Positions 8,401 through 8,804 of a DNA stretch of 8,804 bases are shown piece after piece; within the stretch, counting starts at the first letter, position 1; every line of letters begins with the position of its first letter. This DNA comes from UBA8231 sp964512165 (lineage in GTDB: Bacteria > Latescibacterota > UBA2968 > UBA8231): positions 1 through 8,804 of the forward strand of contig CAZEHQ010000192.1 in the NCBI GenBank assembly GCA_964512165.1, in the 5' to 3' direction. The translations under genes were made by a program, and so were the position numbers. Below the pieces are notes generated by a model. It had not been told where the DNA came from, ran no database searches, and was given only the letters and a program-made list of their open reading frames with translations.

Positions 8401-8804
8401 GCCGCGCCTCTCCATGGTGGTCGAGGACGGCGGCCGCCTCCGAGGCCGACGCGGCGAGCAGGTCGGAGGAGTAGAGCCGCGAGCGTGGGCCGCCGCCCGC
8501 CTCCAGGGCCGTCATCAGCCGCTGCGACAGCTCCGGGGCGCGGTCCTCGATGGTCAGGGCCGCGGCCCTCAGGGACAGGCCCCGGCGCCACGGCCACAGG
8601 ATGCGCGCCGCGGCGAGCGCGCCGGCGGCGGCGGCGGACAGGATCAGCCCCCATCTCCAGGGGGAGGACAGGTAGAGGAGGGCCTCCAGGCCGACGGCGA
8701 GGACGCCGGCGGCGACGGCGGCGGACAGGCCCGCCGCCAGGGCCGCGGCGGCCTCGAGGAGCAGCCGCCGGCGGCGCAGCCGGCGGAGCCGCTCGAGCAG
8801 CAGG
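5453..8804 (-). CDS. Large DUF4175-like membrane protein with long coiled coil (N-terminus beyond window)
   Basis: The frame stays open from the TGA at 5455-5453 to the window edge, giving 1116 visible residues; no ATG, GTG or TTG occurs in frame between 8516 and 8803, so the start lies outside. The first ATG, at 8515, is internal: it falls within a conserved-looking helix, TIEDRAPELSQRLMTALE. Numbering from the edge, hydrophobic segments lie at about 17-45 and 51-70 (separated by LYLSSPWRWG) and a third at about 145-166, the usual DUF4175 arrangement. Next comes a beta-rich extracytoplasmic part (about 185-495) with RYDYPEYSGLPARVE and DQPPEVVISEPG, Ig-like in look. A very long Q/E/R/L coiled coil follows (about 500-1040), then a C-terminal block with PEAWREAMRRAL and PAEYRELIRRYYESVYQDL. 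No catalytic motif is seen. The family's function is unknown; it is often found near MoxR and DUF58 genes. It may act as an envelope-spanning or scaffold component. The stop overlaps the TPR start. Confidence 0.87.
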   Translation of the reverse strand, partial: LLLERLRRLRRRRLLLEAAAALAAGLSAAVAAGVLAVGLEALLYLSSPWRWGLILSAAAAGALAAARILWPWRRGLSLRAAALTIEDRAPELSQRLMTALEAGGGPRSRLYSSDLLAASASEAAAVLDHHGEARLVPASRLRRAALRGAAIAGPLLLLLGLSGTAGGEALHRCLNPGTAFERPQRTRLHVEPGHQRAIRGEDVALSIRIEGDRPPALRVRRRDVRDGDWVEEEVILEAGGADSLRHLFEEVRSTFDFEVAAGDGEAGPYRVTVIDPPEVTRLSLRYDYPEYSGLPARVEDQGGDVRALAGTVVEWGIQASKPLSAAALVIDDTLRLPARVVDDGAVVSWTLPAPEDSAGARREYLVALTDRGGVGNRAPIRHALQVLRDQPPEVVISEPGPEADLPESQQVGVRVEAADDFGVSRVDLVFRVGQGPERRLPIPVEAGPRVVLSHPWDLAPLELLPEDRVRYRAEAFDNDAVGGPKRAVSPEHVLRFPSLWELFDEASRQQEERLESLEEVAAEEAGAREYVERLRREVLRTEELTWDQKQELESALAAEEERARAVEEVARQMAGSLEKLEQGGADSRDLLDKLDEIRELMAAVASPELLEALRAVQQAAEQPDAEELAEALKQFAQDQAAFQQRLDRTLDLLRQVHAEQRLLAVVEQAEDLEERQGRINEALEQSSAEAALGDEALGEQEGRLAGDTDRLRREIDRLGQELEDLSAPTAEALRAEAEGMDHQALSERMRRMERLLASGQRPRAGRMGAGLQQDLEELSASMDQLREEFFGGQRQELARLLRRAMADLVDLSRRQEELAQDTSRQPGRPAAALAAGQKALAQGAELVTEDVARAGSRTLALEPSLAATLGGALRRMEEAAGRLGQLERGRAGQLQTEAMGYLNQAAQQLRRSLDNLSQARTPSSFGEAMEQMMALSEQQSALNEATRQAMQQGSRNPRGPGGRIPAMPRLAAEQRRIQQALAEVERSLRGQRSLQERIGAIQQEMKEVLARMERPRADARVTEGQERVLQRLLDASRSIHSRGFEKRRRSEQGEQRSFAGPGWLPVDLGQRPEAWREAMRRALAADYPAEYRELIRRYYESVYQDLHQEDGEEALP

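Noticed and set aside
6684..8654. Minus-strand open frame (656 codons) in another frame of the DUF4175 gene
   Set aside because: The product is almost only P, R, G and A and lacks domain features, while the overlapping frame encodes membrane helices, beta domain and coiled coil.
8617..8752. Runs of GGC/GCG triplets that look like a tandem repeat
   Set aside because: They encode the Ala/Leu-rich membrane helices of the DUF4175 protein and have no constant repeat unit.

Overview
The window is a high-GC stretch (about 70% G+C by eye) in which every supportable gene lies on the minus strand, so transcription runs from high to low coordinates. It reads as ordinary chromosomal bacterial DNA with no mobile element, RNA gene or CRISPR array. 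A run of 34 Ns marks it as a draft or metagenome-derived assembly. The gene set is a suf gene plus a MoxR/DUF58/DUF4175 cluster containing a secreted protein whose relatives I remember mainly from Bacteroidetes. This suggests, without proving, a GC-rich Gram-negative lineage of the Bacteroidetes/FCB type, or an uncultured phylum near it.

Layout in transcription order. (1) 8804-5453: a very large membrane protein of the DUF4175 type, cut at its N-terminus by the window edge. Its frame is open to the edge, and the visible part has three membrane segments, a beta-rich extracytoplasmic region and a long Q/E/R-rich coiled coil. (2) 5456-3756: a secreted TPR protein. (3) 3759-2508: a secreted protein of about 415-420 residues, interrupted by the assembly gap. 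It belongs to a family I recall being labelled 'asparagine synthetase B', but it has none of that enzyme's hallmarks; it instead shows a possible class I glutamine-amidotransferase-like Cys/His/Glu set. (4) 2490-1501: a MoxR AAA+ ATPase. (5) 1504-584: a DUF58 protein with an intact DxSxS MIDAS motif. Three of the four junctions are 4-nt ATGA or GTGA overlaps, and the fourth is a 17-nt spacer with a strong Shine-Dalgarno sequence, so this is almost certainly one operon. (6) After a 106-nt gap containing a perfect AT-rich palindrome, sufB begins at 477 and runs off the window after 159 residues.

How the parts may work together. MoxR ATPases paired with DUF58/VWA proteins are generally viewed as chaperone-like modules acting on envelope or metal-dependent client complexes. 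Here the module is encoded with a giant coiled-coil membrane protein, an extracytoplasmic TPR scaffold and a secreted possible amidotransferase-fold protein, and the window contains none of the usual BatA/BatB VWA membrane proteins. A cell-envelope assembly or stress role is a reasonable inference, but no sequence feature fixes the substrate. SufB belongs to Fe-S cluster assembly (SufBCD scaffold) and is probably a separate transcription unit, with the palindrome as candidate operator or terminator between the two.
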